Assembly: GCF_004006175.1 (NCBI RefSeq)
Contig: NZ_CP033219.1
Location: 2,976,001 to 3,040,000 of the forward strand
Origin: Parasedimentitalea marina
GTDB taxonomy: Bacteria > Pseudomonadota > Alphaproteobacteria > Rhodobacterales > Rhodobacteraceae
Direction of reading: 5' to 3'
Length of the DNA stretch: 64,000 bases
In this document: piece by piece, positions 27,274-37,233 of the stretch
Numbering within the stretch: the stretch's first letter is position 1
Layout: each line of letters begins with the position of its first letter
Program-made: the position numbers and the translations under genes
The notes under the pieces: generated by a model
Told to the model about the DNA's origin: nothing
The model's input: the letters and a program-made list of their open reading frames with translations, nothing else
Database searches by the model: none

Positions 27274-27822
27274 AATGTCGCCCCGCGCCGCCACCGCTGC
27301 CATCGCGACCTTCAGATCATGCACCAAGGTGCGGGCCATGGATCGAAACACCATCACCTGAAAGGCCTGCGCGCCAATCCGGGTGATCGAGGCCTGCATA
27401 TGCGCCAGTTCGGTCCGCACCGTATGACCGCGTTTGAAGGCCGGGCTGCGCAGATCCGCCGGCACCAGTCGCGCCAGCACATCCTCTGCCCCGATACCGT
27501 CCAGCCGCACCACCGCCCAGGCATCGCTTTGATCGGTCAGGGCGGCAAACTCGGCCAGCGCCGGTGCCGCAACCACCCCCTGCAACAGCGCCACGCCCTG
27601 GCCAAACCAGATCGCCCGCCCCCCCGCCTTGCCGGTGCTGCGACCGATCGACGGAAAAGCCATGCCATGTTCCGCCTGCAGCGCCGCGCTTAGTGCATCA
27701 TCCTGCCCGGTGTAGGGCGCAACCGAGGTCATCGCGGTGGGCAAGTCTTCGGTCAGGGTGAGGCTGCCACTGGTCAGGGGCAGCAGCCCGTCACAGGGTG
27801 TCAGTGCAATCAGATCAGCCAC
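27271..27822 (-). CDS. soxG: Sarcosine oxidase gamma subunit
   Basis: A 183-residue protein of the SoxG family (LQGVVAAPALAEFAALTDQSDAWAVVRLDG, LARLVPADLR, HMQASITRIG, FRSMARTLVHDL). GTG 27822 is the preferred start: AAGGAGG lies 8 bases upstream within the end of soxA, and the two genes overlap by 8 bases. It is the smallest GcvT-like subunit of heterotetrameric sarcosine oxidase, which turns sarcosine to glycine with transfer of the one-carbon unit to tetrahydrofolate. Confidence 0.9.
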   Translation of the reverse strand: MADLIALTPCDGLLPLTSGSLTLTEDLPTAMTSVAPYTGQDDALSAALQAEHGMAFPSIGRSTGKAGGRAIWFGQGVALLQGVVAAPALAEFAALTDQSDAWAVVRLDGIGAEDVLARLVPADLRSPAFKRGHTVRTELAHMQASITRIGAQAFQVMVFRSMARTLVHDLKVAMAAVAARGDI

Positions 27823-30745
27823 GGGCACGGCCTCCTTCACGATCAAAGAATACAGGGCTCACCACTTCGCACAGCGCATCAATACCGTGCATATGGTCCA
27901 CCATCCGCACCTCTTCGCCAATGCGATCTGGGCCGTTCTTCAAAAAGCCCAGCGCAATCGAGTGACCCAGCGTGGGCGAGAACCCGGCTGAGGTGACATA
28001 GCCCTGATCATAGATCCGCTCAACGGGATCATCAGGATTGAACAGATGCGCCCCGGCGGTCAGCTGTTTGACCGCACCAATAGGTTTCAGCCCAACCAGC
28101 CGTTCGCGGTCCTCGGCCATCAGACCGGGGCGCGACGACAGCGGTTTGCCGATGCAGTCTTTCTTTTTCGACACCATGCCCTGCATGCCTAAATCAAAGG
28201 CGGTGACGGTGCCGTTCAGCTCGGCATGGGTCAGGAAACCTTTTTCAATGCGCAATACGTTCAGCGCCTCCATGCCGTAGGCGCCACCTTTTAGGGTCTT
28301 GGCGCGCTGTAGCAACTCGCGAAACAGCGCATCGCCGAAACGTGCAGGCACCGCCAGTTCATAGGCCATCTCGCCCGAGAACGAGATCCGGAACAACCGC
28401 CCCGAAACGCCCAGCACATCAACCGCACCGCAGGCCATAAAGGGCCAGCTGGCATCATCGATCTGATCGCCCAGGATGCCATTCAGCAGCTCCCGCGATT
28501 TGGGCCCGGCAATGGCAAATTGCGCCCATTGTTCGGTCACCGAGGTAATCTGCACATCCCACTCGGGTCGCATCACCTGCTGCACAAACTCCAGATGCGC
28601 CATCACTTGCCCAGCGGCGGCAGTGGTAGTGGTCATCACATAGTGGTTCTCACCCAACCGCGCGGTGGTGCCATCATCCATAACAAAGCCGTCATCGCGC
28701 AGCATCAGACCGTAACGCACCCGGCCAAGCTTTAGCGTGCTGAAAGTGTTGGTATAGACCAGATCCAGCAGTTTCGCGGCATCCGGCCCCTGAATGTCGA
28801 TCTTACCCAATGTCGAGACATCGCAAATCCCGACAGCCTCGCGCACCAGTCCGACCTCGCGGTCGCAGGACTGACGCCAATTGCTTTCCCCGGCTGTTGG
28901 GAAATAGCTGGAGCGATACCACAACCCCACTTCGATCGCTGGCGCGCCAAGTTCCTTGCTGGCCAGATGCGAGGTCAGGAAGCGCTGTGGCTTGAACCCT
29001 GCCCCGGCAGCCCCCGCCCCCATGGCGGCAATAGACACCGGCGCAAACGGTGGCCGGAACGTCGTGGTTCCGGTTTCCGGAATGCCGCGCCCGGTGGCGT
29101 CCGCCAGCACCGCCAGCGCCGCCACGTTTGAGTTCTTACCCTGATCGGTGGCCATGCCTTGCGTCGTGTAACGCTTCATATGTTCGACCGAGCGGAAGTT
29201 CTCGGCGGCGGCCTGTTTCACATCTTTGACGGTGACATCGTTCTGGAAATCCAGCCAGGCCCGGCCCTTGCCCGTCACCGCCCAGAGCGCGGTAATATTG
29301 TAAGGCGCGTCACCGGCAATTGGCAGATCCGGTTTGGATGCTTTCACCCCCAGATCCTCCAGCGCCTGGCTGGCAGCCTCGGCCCCTTCCCGCAGGGCGC
29401 CGATGGTCGAAAACTCACCATTGCAGGCTCCGGCACAGGTCAGTCCCGGCACGGTGCCCGGTGTTGGCACAAAGCTATAGATATCACGGTTCCACTGTGG
29501 CCGACCGTTTAAGTGACAGGTCAAATGCAAGGTTGGGTTCCACCCCCCTGACATCGCCAAGCAATCCGTCTGAATGCGCTCCTCGCCCTGGACCGAGCGC
29601 ACGGTGATGCTGTCGATCCGCTTGCGCCCGCCAGTGTCACAGACCTGCGCCCCCTTCATCACCGGGTACAGATCGCTGTCCGGCGCATCATGGCGACTGT
29701 CCACCACCATCGCCACATGCACGCCCGCCTGCACCAAATCGCGCGCAGTGTCATGGGCCTGATCATTATTGACAAACAGCGTCACCCGCTGCCCCGGCGC
29801 TACCCCCCAGCGGTTCAGATAAGACCGCACAGCGCTGGCGGTCATAATGCCAGGGCGGTCGTTGTTTTTAAACGCAATCGGACGTTCGATCGCCCCCGCC
29901 GCCAGCACAGCCCGCTTGGCCACAATGCGCCAGAAACACTCGCGCGGCAGGTCAGCGCGACGCGGCTGATGATGCCCCACTCGCTCCAGCGCACCATAGG
30001 TGCCCTGATCATAGGCCCCTGTAATAGCGGTCCGCGGCATCAGCCGGACATTGTCCAGACTTTCCAGCTCGGCCAGCACCTGTGCCACCCAGTCTACGCC
30101 GGACAGGCCATCAATCTGCTCCACCTCACCCAGCAGGCGACCGCCCATGCTGGCATCCTCTTCGGCCAGAATGACATCCGCCCCGGCGCGCCCCGCTGTC
30201 AGTGCCGCCATCAAGCCGGCAGGACCAGATCCAATCACCAGCAGATCACAAAACGCATAGGCCTTTTCACACGGGTCCGGATCCGCCTGCCCCGACAAAG
30301 CGCCCAGGCCTGCCGCCCTGCGAATAATCGGCTCATAGATCTTTTCCCAGAACTTGGCGGGCCACATGAAGGTTTTGTAGTAAAACCCAGCCCCCAAAAC
30401 CGGCGAGGCCAGATCATTAACCGCCTGGATATCATGCTCAACCGAGGGCCAGCAATTCTGGCTTCGCGCCTCCAGACCCTCAAAAATCTCCTGGCTCGTG
30501 GCGCGAATATTAGGATCACTCTGCGCCCCTGACCCGATGGTCACCAGCGCATTGGGCTCTTCGCTGCCCGCTGTCAGAATACCGCGCGGCCGATGATACT
30601 TGAACGAGCGCGCCACCAAATGCACCCCATTGGCCAACAGGGCCGAGGCCAGCGTATCGCCTTCTAACCCCACCAGATGACGGCCATTGAAGGAAAACGT
30701 GACCGGCTTGGCGCCCGCCAACAGGCCCTTACCCGCAACTCTCAT
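27815..30745 (-). CDS. soxA: Sarcosine oxidase alpha subunit
   Basis: A 976-residue subunit. N-terminal 2Fe-2S-fold-like segment (KPVTFSFNGRHLVGLEGDTLASALLANG), NAD-binding domain (LLVIGSGPAGLMAALTAGRAGADV, near residue 175), and a C-terminal aminomethyltransferase domain (VGICDVSTLGKIDIQGPDAA, FAIAGPKSRELL, ALNVLRIEKGFLTHAEL) that binds folate. It overlaps soxD upstream by four bases and soxG downstream by eight, so the complex is translated stoichiometrically. Confidence 0.96.
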   Translation of the reverse strand: MRVAGKGLLAGAKPVTFSFNGRHLVGLEGDTLASALLANGVHLVARSFKYHRPRGILTAGSEEPNALVTIGSGAQSDPNIRATSQEIFEGLEARSQNCWPSVEHDIQAVNDLASPVLGAGFYYKTFMWPAKFWEKIYEPIIRRAAGLGALSGQADPDPCEKAYAFCDLLVIGSGPAGLMAALTAGRAGADVILAEEDASMGGRLLGEVEQIDGLSGVDWVAQVLAELESLDNVRLMPRTAITGAYDQGTYGALERVGHHQPRRADLPRECFWRIVAKRAVLAAGAIERPIAFKNNDRPGIMTASAVRSYLNRWGVAPGQRVTLFVNNDQAHDTARDLVQAGVHVAMVVDSRHDAPDSDLYPVMKGAQVCDTGGRKRIDSITVRSVQGEERIQTDCLAMSGGWNPTLHLTCHLNGRPQWNRDIYSFVPTPGTVPGLTCAGACNGEFSTIGALREGAEAASQALEDLGVKASKPDLPIAGDAPYNITALWAVTGKGRAWLDFQNDVTVKDVKQAAAENFRSVEHMKRYTTQGMATDQGKNSNVAALAVLADATGRGIPETGTTTFRPPFAPVSIAAMGAGAAGAGFKPQRFLTSHLASKELGAPAIEVGLWYRSSYFPTAGESNWRQSCDREVGLVREAVGICDVSTLGKIDIQGPDAAKLLDLVYTNTFSTLKLGRVRYGLMLRDDGFVMDDGTTARLGENHYVMTTTTAAAGQVMAHLEFVQQVMRPEWDVQITSVTEQWAQFAIAGPKSRELLNGILGDQIDDASWPFMACGAVDVLGVSGRLFRISFSGEMAYELAVPARFGDALFRELLQRAKTLKGGAYGMEALNVLRIEKGFLTHAELNGTVTAFDLGMQGMVSKKKDCIGKPLSSRPGLMAEDRERLVGLKPIGAVKQLTAGAHLFNPDDPVERIYDQGYVTSAGFSPTLGHSIALGFLKNGPDRIGEEVRMVDHMHGIDALCEVVSPVFFDREGGRARG

Positions 30746-31011
30746 CGCGCACCCCCCAGATCAGATCCCGCCGCCAGCACAGCTGACACCACCTCATGGC
30801 TCACAACATTGCGGCACACATTCAGCCAGGCCCCACAGCCCATTTCGTGATACCACAACTCATGCACGTCACCGGCCGGATTGTCGCGCATATGGACATG
30901 CTCATGCCAGGCCTCCACCGGCGCATCCGCGCCCGGGCGCACCAGGGCCGCCCCTTTGACGTAAAATTCCCGGCGATCCCGCTCACCGCAATTCGGACAG
31001 GTGACCCTCAT
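30742..31011 (-). CDS. soxD: Sarcosine oxidase delta subunit
   Basis: An 89-residue zinc-binding subunit: RVTCPNCGERDRREFYVKG at the N-terminus and ELWYHEMGCGAWLNVCRN in the middle provide Cys/His ligands. Located between soxB and soxA as in other proteobacteria. Confidence 0.95.
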   Translation of the reverse strand: MRVTCPNCGERDRREFYVKGAALVRPGADAPVEAWHEHVHMRDNPAGDVHELWYHEMGCGAWLNVCRNVVSHEVVSAVLAAGSDLGGAR

Positions 31012-31104
31012 GCGCCAGCCCCCTTCATCTTTTCAAAACTACTCCAGGGGTGAGGCCACCAGGCCGAGGGGGCAGCGCCCCCAAAATCCCCAATCCAATC
31101 CAGA

Positions 31105-32358
31105 TCAATGCAGATTATGTTGCGCACCGGTGCCCTCCTCATCCATCAATCCATAGCCTGAGCGGAATCGGTCCAGTTTAAACTTGGTCGCCGCCCCATG
31201 CGGGCGGTCGGTTGCAATCAAATGGGCATAGGCATTGCCCGATCCCGGCGTCGCCTTAAAGCCGCCGTAGCACCAACCGCAGTTCAGATAGAGGCCTTCA
31301 ATCCCCGAGTGATCGATGATTGGCGAGCCATCCGGCGTCATATCCATGATGCCGCCCCAACTGCGCAACAGCCGCGCCTTGCCCAGCGCGGGCACCATCG
31401 CCATGATGCTTTCCATGGTATGCTCGACCATTGGCAGGTTACCGCGTGCGGCATAAGAGTTGTAAAAATCCAGATAGCTGCCAAACACCAGCCCGCCCTT
31501 ATCCGACTGACTGATATACATATGGCTCTCGGCAAAGGCGATGACGTGATTGATGATCGGCTTCAGCCCCTCTGTGACAAAGGCCTGCAACACATGGCTT
31601 TCAATGGGCAGCCGCAGCCCAGCCATCGCCGCCACCTGGCCAGAGCGGCCCGCCGCCGCCAGCGCCACTTTCTTGGCCCGGATCACCCCGCGCGAGGTCT
31701 GCACCCCGCGGACCTTTCCGTTCTCAACATCGATGCCTGTGACTTCGCAATTCTGGATCAGATCCACACCGCGCATATCCGCACCCCGGGCAAAGCCCCA
31801 GGCCACCGCATCATGGCGTGCGGTGCCGCCGCGCCGATGCAGCAAAGCCCCCATGACCGGGAAACGGTTGTCATCAAAATTCAGAAACGGCGCCCGCTGG
31901 CGCACGCCTTCGATATCCAGCAACTCGGCATCGTCACCCTGATTGATGATCGCATTGCCGCGCCGCACCATGGCGTCGCGCTGGCCATCGTTATGATAAA
32001 TCATCATCAATCCGCGCTGAGACATCATCGCATTATAATTCAGGTCCTGCTCCAGCCCCTCCCACAGGTGCATTGAATGTGAGTAGAACTCAGAGTTTCC
32101 CGGCAGGTAATAGTTGGCCCGTACAATGGTGGTGTTGCGGCCAACGTTGCCGCCACCCAGATAGCCCTTTTCCAGCACCGCGATATTGGTGATGCCGTGT
32201 TCTTTTGCCAGATAATAGGCCGTTGCCAGCCCATGGCCGCCACCGCCGATGATCACCACGTCATATTCGCGTTTCGGTTCGGGGTCGCGCCAATGCCCAG
32301 TCCAGCCCTTGTTGCCTGTCAGCCCTTCTTTGAGCACCCGCCAGCCTGAAAACCGCAT
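31105..32358 (-). CDS. soxB: Sarcosine oxidase beta subunit
   Basis: A 417-residue FAD-dependent subunit: dinucleotide fold VVIIGGGGHGLATAYYLAKEHG at residue 35, GGGNVGRNTTIVRANYYLPGNS with the FMN/FAD-binding region, and the C-terminal DGSPIIDHSGIEGLYLNCGWCYGGFKATPGSG. It carries the site that oxidises sarcosine. First gene of the soxBDAG operon. Confidence 0.96.
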   Translation of the reverse strand: MRFSGWRVLKEGLTGNKGWTGHWRDPEPKREYDVVIIGGGGHGLATAYYLAKEHGITNIAVLEKGYLGGGNVGRNTTIVRANYYLPGNSEFYSHSMHLWEGLEQDLNYNAMMSQRGLMMIYHNDGQRDAMVRRGNAIINQGDDAELLDIEGVRQRAPFLNFDDNRFPVMGALLHRRGGTARHDAVAWGFARGADMRGVDLIQNCEVTGIDVENGKVRGVQTSRGVIRAKKVALAAAGRSGQVAAMAGLRLPIESHVLQAFVTEGLKPIINHVIAFAESHMYISQSDKGGLVFGSYLDFYNSYAARGNLPMVEHTMESIMAMVPALGKARLLRSWGGIMDMTPDGSPIIDHSGIEGLYLNCGWCYGGFKATPGSGNAYAHLIATDRPHGAATKFKLDRFRSGYGLMDEEGTGAQHNLH

Positions 32359-32827
32359 GGCCTACCTCCAAAATAAAATCCAGCGGGCGCGACCAATCCG
32401 CCGTTCCTTCCCGCTGAAGCATTGCTAGCCGCTTTCCCGCATGGCTCCTACCCCCTTTGGTAGAAACGCTGCGGATCGGCACCTTGTTACCGATACAAGC
32501 ACATATACTGGGCATACATGTCTAGTTCCAGTTGCGACAGCACATGTCGTTCTTTGACAACTAGGGGCAGCGTGCCTGAAATTTGACATCGTTTCTCAAG
32601 GTCCGGCCCACTTCGAGAAAGCGCATTTTCACAGGCAGTAGCACGACCACCAGGAACGCTTTTCATGAAGATCTGTTGTTGTTAGAACTTGCCCTCAAGG
32701 ACCGTGCAAAACGCCTTGGTCGGGTAATCCCCCATTTTAGCAAACCGCTGTAGAATATTAAACATGACATATTTGGCCTGATGAAGCGCCGACAGGTCGC
32801 TTCAAATAAGTAAAGAAGACAGACAAA
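32359..32827. other. Intergenic region between soxB and a small secreted protein gene
   Basis: About 470 bases holding the start regions of two divergent genes. I see no ORF with family resemblance, no RNA and no clear operator. The part nearest 32828 is AT-rich and should carry that gene's promoter. Confidence 0.45.
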
Positions 32828-33169
32828 ATGAACAATACTTGCACCAAAATACTGCTCGCAGGAGCACTTGGGTTGCTGACGGCGGCCACCCCTTCACTGG
32901 CATCCAAAATCAATGACACAGAATTAGTTGAGAACACCAATGCGTTTTTTCAGATAGCTGACCGCTGCATAAGAGCAGACTTTAATGACAACCAATTGGG
33001 ACAGATTCAACGAAGGTTTTTCGGAGCTTACGATCAGATGGTTGCTAGAACTAATTTTCTACGTGACGAAGACCTAGGTGCCTTTGAAGCGTGGCTGTTC
33101 GATTTCTACCCCCGGGTAAAAGAGAAAAGTGAAGCATGCGTCGCAGTGATGGATTCATACTACGAGTAA
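32828..33169 (+). CDS. Small periplasmic hypothetical protein
   Basis: A 113-residue protein with a Sec signal (ILLAGALGLLTAATPSLAS). The mature part is helical with two Cys (IADRCIRADF and SEACVAVMDS), which fits one disulfide. No known domain. It stands alone between the sox operon and glutamate dehydrogenase. Confidence 0.65.
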   Translation: MNNTCTKILLAGALGLLTAATPSLASKINDTELVENTNAFFQIADRCIRADFNDNQLGQIQRRFFGAYDQMVARTNFLRDEDLGAFEAWLFDFYPRVKEKSEACVAVMDSYYE

Positions 33170-33282
33170 AGTCGGCTACTGATAGGCTAAGCCAACGGCG
33201 CGATAAGTACCCATCGGCAGCTGGCTTAGGGTCAGAGAACTGCATTATTTAAGAAAGTATCAAAATTATCTGGTCTTAAACG

Positions 33283-33312
33283 AAAAACGGCGCGCTTATG
33301 GCAGCGCGCCGT
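33283..33312 (-). terminator. Rho-independent terminator of glutamate dehydrogenase
   Basis: On the minus strand ACGGCGCGC-TGCCATAA-GCGCGCCGT is followed by TTTT. It starts 21 bases after the dehydrogenase stop. Confidence 0.88.
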
Positions 33313-33333
33313 CATCGTCATTGATCTGGTTGA

Positions 33334-34764
33334 TTACAGGCCCTTGGCGCGATAGCTGGCGGCCACTTTGCCGATCGAGACCAGGTAGGCGGCAGTGCGC
33401 AGGTCGGTGACATCATCGCGACTGTGCCAGACCTCACGCATGGATTGGTAGGCAATCCGCATGGTGTCATCCAGCCCCGAACGCACCAATTCCAGCTCGC
33501 CTGCGCCACGCAGATATTTCTGGCGGAAGTCCGGTGACATTTTCCACTGGCCCTCCATCACGTTCTCCAACTGCTGAAGCTCGTTGATTACCAGTTGGTG
33601 GCGTGCCTCTTCCTGACGGCGCTGCATACGACCAAAACGGATGTGTGACAGGTTCTTGACCCACTCAAAGTAGGACACCGTCACACCGCCGGCATTGGCG
33701 TACATATCGGGGATGATCACAGTGCCCTTGTCGCGCAGGATCTCATCCGCGCCGGCGGTGACCGGACCATTCGCAGCCTCGATGATCAGAGGCGCCTGAA
33801 TGCGCGCTGCGTTGGACAGGTTGATGACCCCTTCCAGGGCTGCCGGAACCAGAATATCACACTCGGCCTCAAGCAGAGGTGAGCCATCTTTGGAATAGGT
33901 GGCGTCGGGATACCCGGTGACACCGCCATGTTGACCAATCCACTGGCGCACGGCCTCAACATCCAGACCATTGGCGTCATACAGCCCACCGTCGTATTCG
34001 ATGATGCCGATGACTTTTGCTCCATCTTCCTCGCTTAGGAATTTGGCCGCGTGGTAACCCACGTTGCCCAGCCCCTGTACGATGACCCGCTTGCCATCCA
34101 GTGAGCCCGTCAATCCGGCCTGTTTCATATCGGTAGGATCGCGGAAGAATTCTTGCAAAGCGTATTGCACGCCCCGACCCGTGGCCTCAACCCGGCCAGC
34201 GATGCCGCCGGCATTCAGCGGTTTACCTGTGACGCAGGCGCGGGAATTGATGTCAGTGGTGTTCATGCGCGCGTATTGGTCGGCAATCCAGGCCATCTCA
34301 CGCTCGCCGGTGCCCATGTCGGGTGCGGGCACGTTTTGCGACGGGTGGATCAGATCACGCTTGATCAGCTCATAGGCAAATCGCCGCGTAATCAGTTCCA
34401 TTTCGTGTTCGTCATACTGCCGTGGGTCGATGCACAGCCCGCCCTTGGAGCCGCCAAAGGGGGCTTCGACCAGGGCACATTTATAGGTCATCAGCGCTGC
34501 CAGCGCCTCGACCTCGTCCTGATTCACACCCATGGAAAAACGAATACCGCCTTTGACCGGTTCCATATGTTCGGAATGCACCGAGCGATATCCGGTAAAG
34601 GTCTTGATCTCGCCCCGCAGACGCACCCCAAAGCGCACCGTATAAGTGGCGTTGCAGACCCTGATTTTTTCCTCCAGGCCAGGTGGTAGGTCCATCAGGG
34701 CAACCGCCCGGCTGAACATCAGATCCACACTTTCGCGGAAACTGGGTTCGTTGACGTTTCTCAT
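33334..34764 (-). CDS. Glu/Leu/Phe/Val dehydrogenase family (glutamate dehydrogenase)
   Basis: A 476-residue enzyme from ATG 34764 (MRNVNEPSFRESVD), with GGGAGAAG upstream; an in-frame ATG at 34809 is less likely. Motifs: PVKGGIRFSMGVNQDEVEAL with the substrate Lys, CALVEAPFGGSKGGL with the catalytic Lys, NVPAPDMGTGEREMAWI and the NAD(P) fold VQGLGNVGYHAAKFL. It interconverts glutamate and 2-oxoglutarate plus ammonia. Cofactor preference cannot be judged safely. Confidence 0.93.
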   Translation of the reverse strand: MRNVNEPSFRESVDLMFSRAVALMDLPPGLEEKIRVCNATYTVRFGVRLRGEIKTFTGYRSVHSEHMEPVKGGIRFSMGVNQDEVEALAALMTYKCALVEAPFGGSKGGLCIDPRQYDEHEMELITRRFAYELIKRDLIHPSQNVPAPDMGTGEREMAWIADQYARMNTTDINSRACVTGKPLNAGGIAGRVEATGRGVQYALQEFFRDPTDMKQAGLTGSLDGKRVIVQGLGNVGYHAAKFLSEEDGAKVIGIIEYDGGLYDANGLDVEAVRQWIGQHGGVTGYPDATYSKDGSPLLEAECDILVPAALEGVINLSNAARIQAPLIIEAANGPVTAGADEILRDKGTVIIPDMYANAGGVTVSYFEWVKNLSHIRFGRMQRRQEEARHQLVINELQQLENVMEGQWKMSPDFRQKYLRGAGELELVRSGLDDTMRIAYQSMREVWHSRDDVTDLRTAAYLVSIGKVAASYRAKGL

Positions 34765-35099
34765 TCGCACTTCTCCCTGATCCTGAGACGACTCGCCTAC
34801 AGTTGTCACTCTAAGGTTATGACGACTTATTTAATAAGTGCGACCTTTTTGACCATTCCCTTTCAAAAAAACCTGTTTTTTCCGCGTTTTGAAAATTTTT
34901 GAGACCTTTGGCTCTATCGGGTCGCCAGCCGGTAATGCCGAGAAAAAAGGTAAAAAATGCCTTAATTTTATAGTAACTTTGAAGGTTAACGCCATGTGAA
35001 GGCCGCAATTCCGCCATCTTCATCAAGCATTAACACATCACCGAAAACCAACAGTATCCATACGGGCCCTCTGCCACCAAGGGGCCAGAGAGGACTGCA

Positions 35100-36698
35100 A
35101 TGCGACTGCGACTACGACAGACAACGGCCCTAACCAGAGCTGCGGCAGGACGCTGCAGGATGGCCCTGTGCAAATTTGCACAGGAGGAGGACGGCGTCCT
35201 GATCAAGCCCACCATCTTCATATTTCTGTCCATGCTGACAGTTGGTGGTATCGGGATTGATTTGATGCGCATGGAGCGCGACCGGACCGAGTTGCAGTAT
35301 ACGCTGGACCGGGCGGTCTTGGCAGCCGCAGATCTGGACCAGACCCAAACACCAGCAGCTGTTGTGCTCGACTATCTGACCAAATCGGGCCTGAGCGAGT
35401 ATTACAGCACGCCGACGTCCGACATCGGGTTGGGCTACCGCATTGTGACAAGCACGGTTAACACCAACTTCGACACCCATTTCATGAATTTGACCGGTGT
35501 TTCAAGCATTCCTATTTATGCCTCGTCGACGGCCGAAGAAAGTATTGATGGGCTGGAAATTTCGTTGGTGCTGGATGTATCCGGTTCGATGAACTCAAAC
35601 AGTCGCCTGACCAACCTGAAGGTGGCGGCCAAAGATTTCATCGACACGATGGTGGAAAACACGACTGACGGAAAGATGTCGATCTCGATCATTCCCTATG
35701 CCACCCAGGTGTCCGCCCCGGAAGAGCTGTTTGACCAATATAATGTAACAAGCGAACACACCTACTCTAACTGCGTGAATTTCAGTTCTTCGGACTTTAA
35801 CAGCACCGCAGTTTCCACCACTGCCGAGCTGGAGCGCACCATGCATTTCAGCCCCTGGTACTACAACGATACCCGTGGAGACAGTGATGGAGACAGGGTT
35901 CCCCGCCCGGTCTGCTCGGATCGTGTGGATCGCGAAATACTGCTATTTCAAAAGAATGCCACGACGCTAAAGGCCTTTATCGACGATCTTTATGCCTGGG
36001 GAAATACTTCGATTGATCTTGGGATGAAGTGGGGGACTGCTTTGCTCGATCCCAGCGCACAACCTGCCATCACCGAACTGTCAACAGGCAGCGGTGCAAT
36101 CATCCCGAATGATTTTAGCGCGCGACCGTCTGAGTATTCAGACAGCGATACGATCAAAGTTGTTGTCTTGATGACTGATGGGCAAAACACATCGCAATAC
36201 TATGTCGAAGATGACCACCGTAGGGGCTTGTCGGAAGTCTGGTATGACGCCGCCAGTGATCGGTATTCTATTCCCAAGAACAGCTCGACCTATTACTGGC
36301 CCCACAATGGCTATTCATATAGCTACAAGACGGGAACCAACCCGCAGCAGCTCAGCTATGCGGATCTCTGGGCCTATACGTCGCTGAAACATAATTACTA
36401 TTACAACTACCGTCCCTGGCAGGGTAGCTCTTCGGCAAAGAGCGAGTGGTACTATGGTGTTTATGACTACTACAACACCTCTACGAAAAACAGTCGGACC
36501 AATAATATTTGCGACGCGGCCAAAGCAGCCGGGATCATCGTCTATACCATTGGATTCGAGGCCCCGAGTGGCGGTCAGGCCGTGTTGCAGGACTGCGCCA
36601 GTTCGGATGCCCATTATTTTGACGTGAGCGGGCTGGAAATCACCGATGCCTTTGCCTCGATTGCCACGTCAATTAGACAGCTGAGGTTGACCCAATGA
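35100..36698 (+). CDS. TadG-like protein with von Willebrand A domain
   Basis: A 532-residue protein. A basic N-terminus and one TM helix (FIFLSMLTVGGIGIDLMRM) typical of TadE/TadG pseudopilin-like proteins lead into a vWA domain with the MIDAS motif LVLDVSGSMNSNS (about residue 160) and VVVLMTDGQNTS. Between the latter and the C-terminal YTIGFEAPSGG is an unusual Tyr/Ser/Asn-rich stretch (about residues 365-475; e.g. KHNYYYNYRPW, EWYYGVYDYYN). The start could be ATG 35100 or ATG 35160. It overlaps the next gene by four bases and heads a three-gene set. Confidence 0.85.
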   Translation: MRLRLRQTTALTRAAAGRCRMALCKFAQEEDGVLIKPTIFIFLSMLTVGGIGIDLMRMERDRTELQYTLDRAVLAAADLDQTQTPAAVVLDYLTKSGLSEYYSTPTSDIGLGYRIVTSTVNTNFDTHFMNLTGVSSIPIYASSTAEESIDGLEISLVLDVSGSMNSNSRLTNLKVAAKDFIDTMVENTTDGKMSISIIPYATQVSAPEELFDQYNVTSEHTYSNCVNFSSSDFNSTAVSTTAELERTMHFSPWYYNDTRGDSDGDRVPRPVCSDRVDREILLFQKNATTLKAFIDDLYAWGNTSIDLGMKWGTALLDPSAQPAITELSTGSGAIIPNDFSARPSEYSDSDTIKVVVLMTDGQNTSQYYVEDDHRRGLSEVWYDAASDRYSIPKNSSTYYWPHNGYSYSYKTGTNPQQLSYADLWAYTSLKHNYYYNYRPWQGSSSAKSEWYYGVYDYYNTSTKNSRTNNICDAAKAAGIIVYTIGFEAPSGGQAVLQDCASSDAHYFDVSGLEITDAFASIATSIRQLRLTQ

Positions 36699-37231
36699 TT
36701 GGGCGCGCTCTACAGCCGCTGCGGCAGTTTCGAAGCCGCGAAGATGGCAATGTCACAGTTGAATTCGCCATTGTGGTCCCTATTTTTTTGATGATTTTGA
36801 TGTCCACAGTTGAACTGGGGCTGATCACCATCAAGCAATCCATGCTGGAGCGGGCCCTGGACCAGACGGTGCGGGACCTGCGATTGGGCACGGGCTCTGA
36901 TCAACAACATGACGATATCCGAGACACGATTTGCGCCAGATCTGGTTTTATCGACAGTTGTGATACGTCATTACGATTGGAAATGGTGCAGGTTGATCCC
37001 TTTAACTGGACAGCTATTGACGCGACCCCTGACTGTATCAACGCGGTTGAAGAGGTGCTGCCGGTGCGCAGTTTCATCTCTGGTCAGTCCAATGAGCTGA
37101 TGTTTATTCGGGCCTGTATGAAATTCAATCCCATATTCCCGCAATGGGGGTTAGGCGACAGTCTGGGCAAAGATGGCGATGGCCGTGTCAGCCTGTTTGC
37201 TTCCTCTGCATTTGTTCAGGAGCCGAGGTGA
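36695..37231 (+). CDS. TadE-like pseudopilin family protein
   Basis: A 178-residue protein with a short basic leader, FRSREDGNVTVEFAIVVPIFLMILMSTVELGL (TadE motif with Glu at +5 of the processing site) and a soluble C-terminal part with several Cys. ATGA overlap with the vWA gene. Such minor pseudopilins are processed by the TadV prepilin peptidase and help tight-adherence pilus assembly; the core tad genes are not in this window. Confidence 0.87.
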   Translation: MIGRALQPLRQFRSREDGNVTVEFAIVVPIFLMILMSTVELGLITIKQSMLERALDQTVRDLRLGTGSDQQHDDIRDTICARSGFIDSCDTSLRLEMVQVDPFNWTAIDATPDCINAVEEVLPVRSFISGQSNELMFIRACMKFNPIFPQWGLGDSLGKDGDGRVSLFASSAFVQEPR

Positions 37232-37233
37232 TC

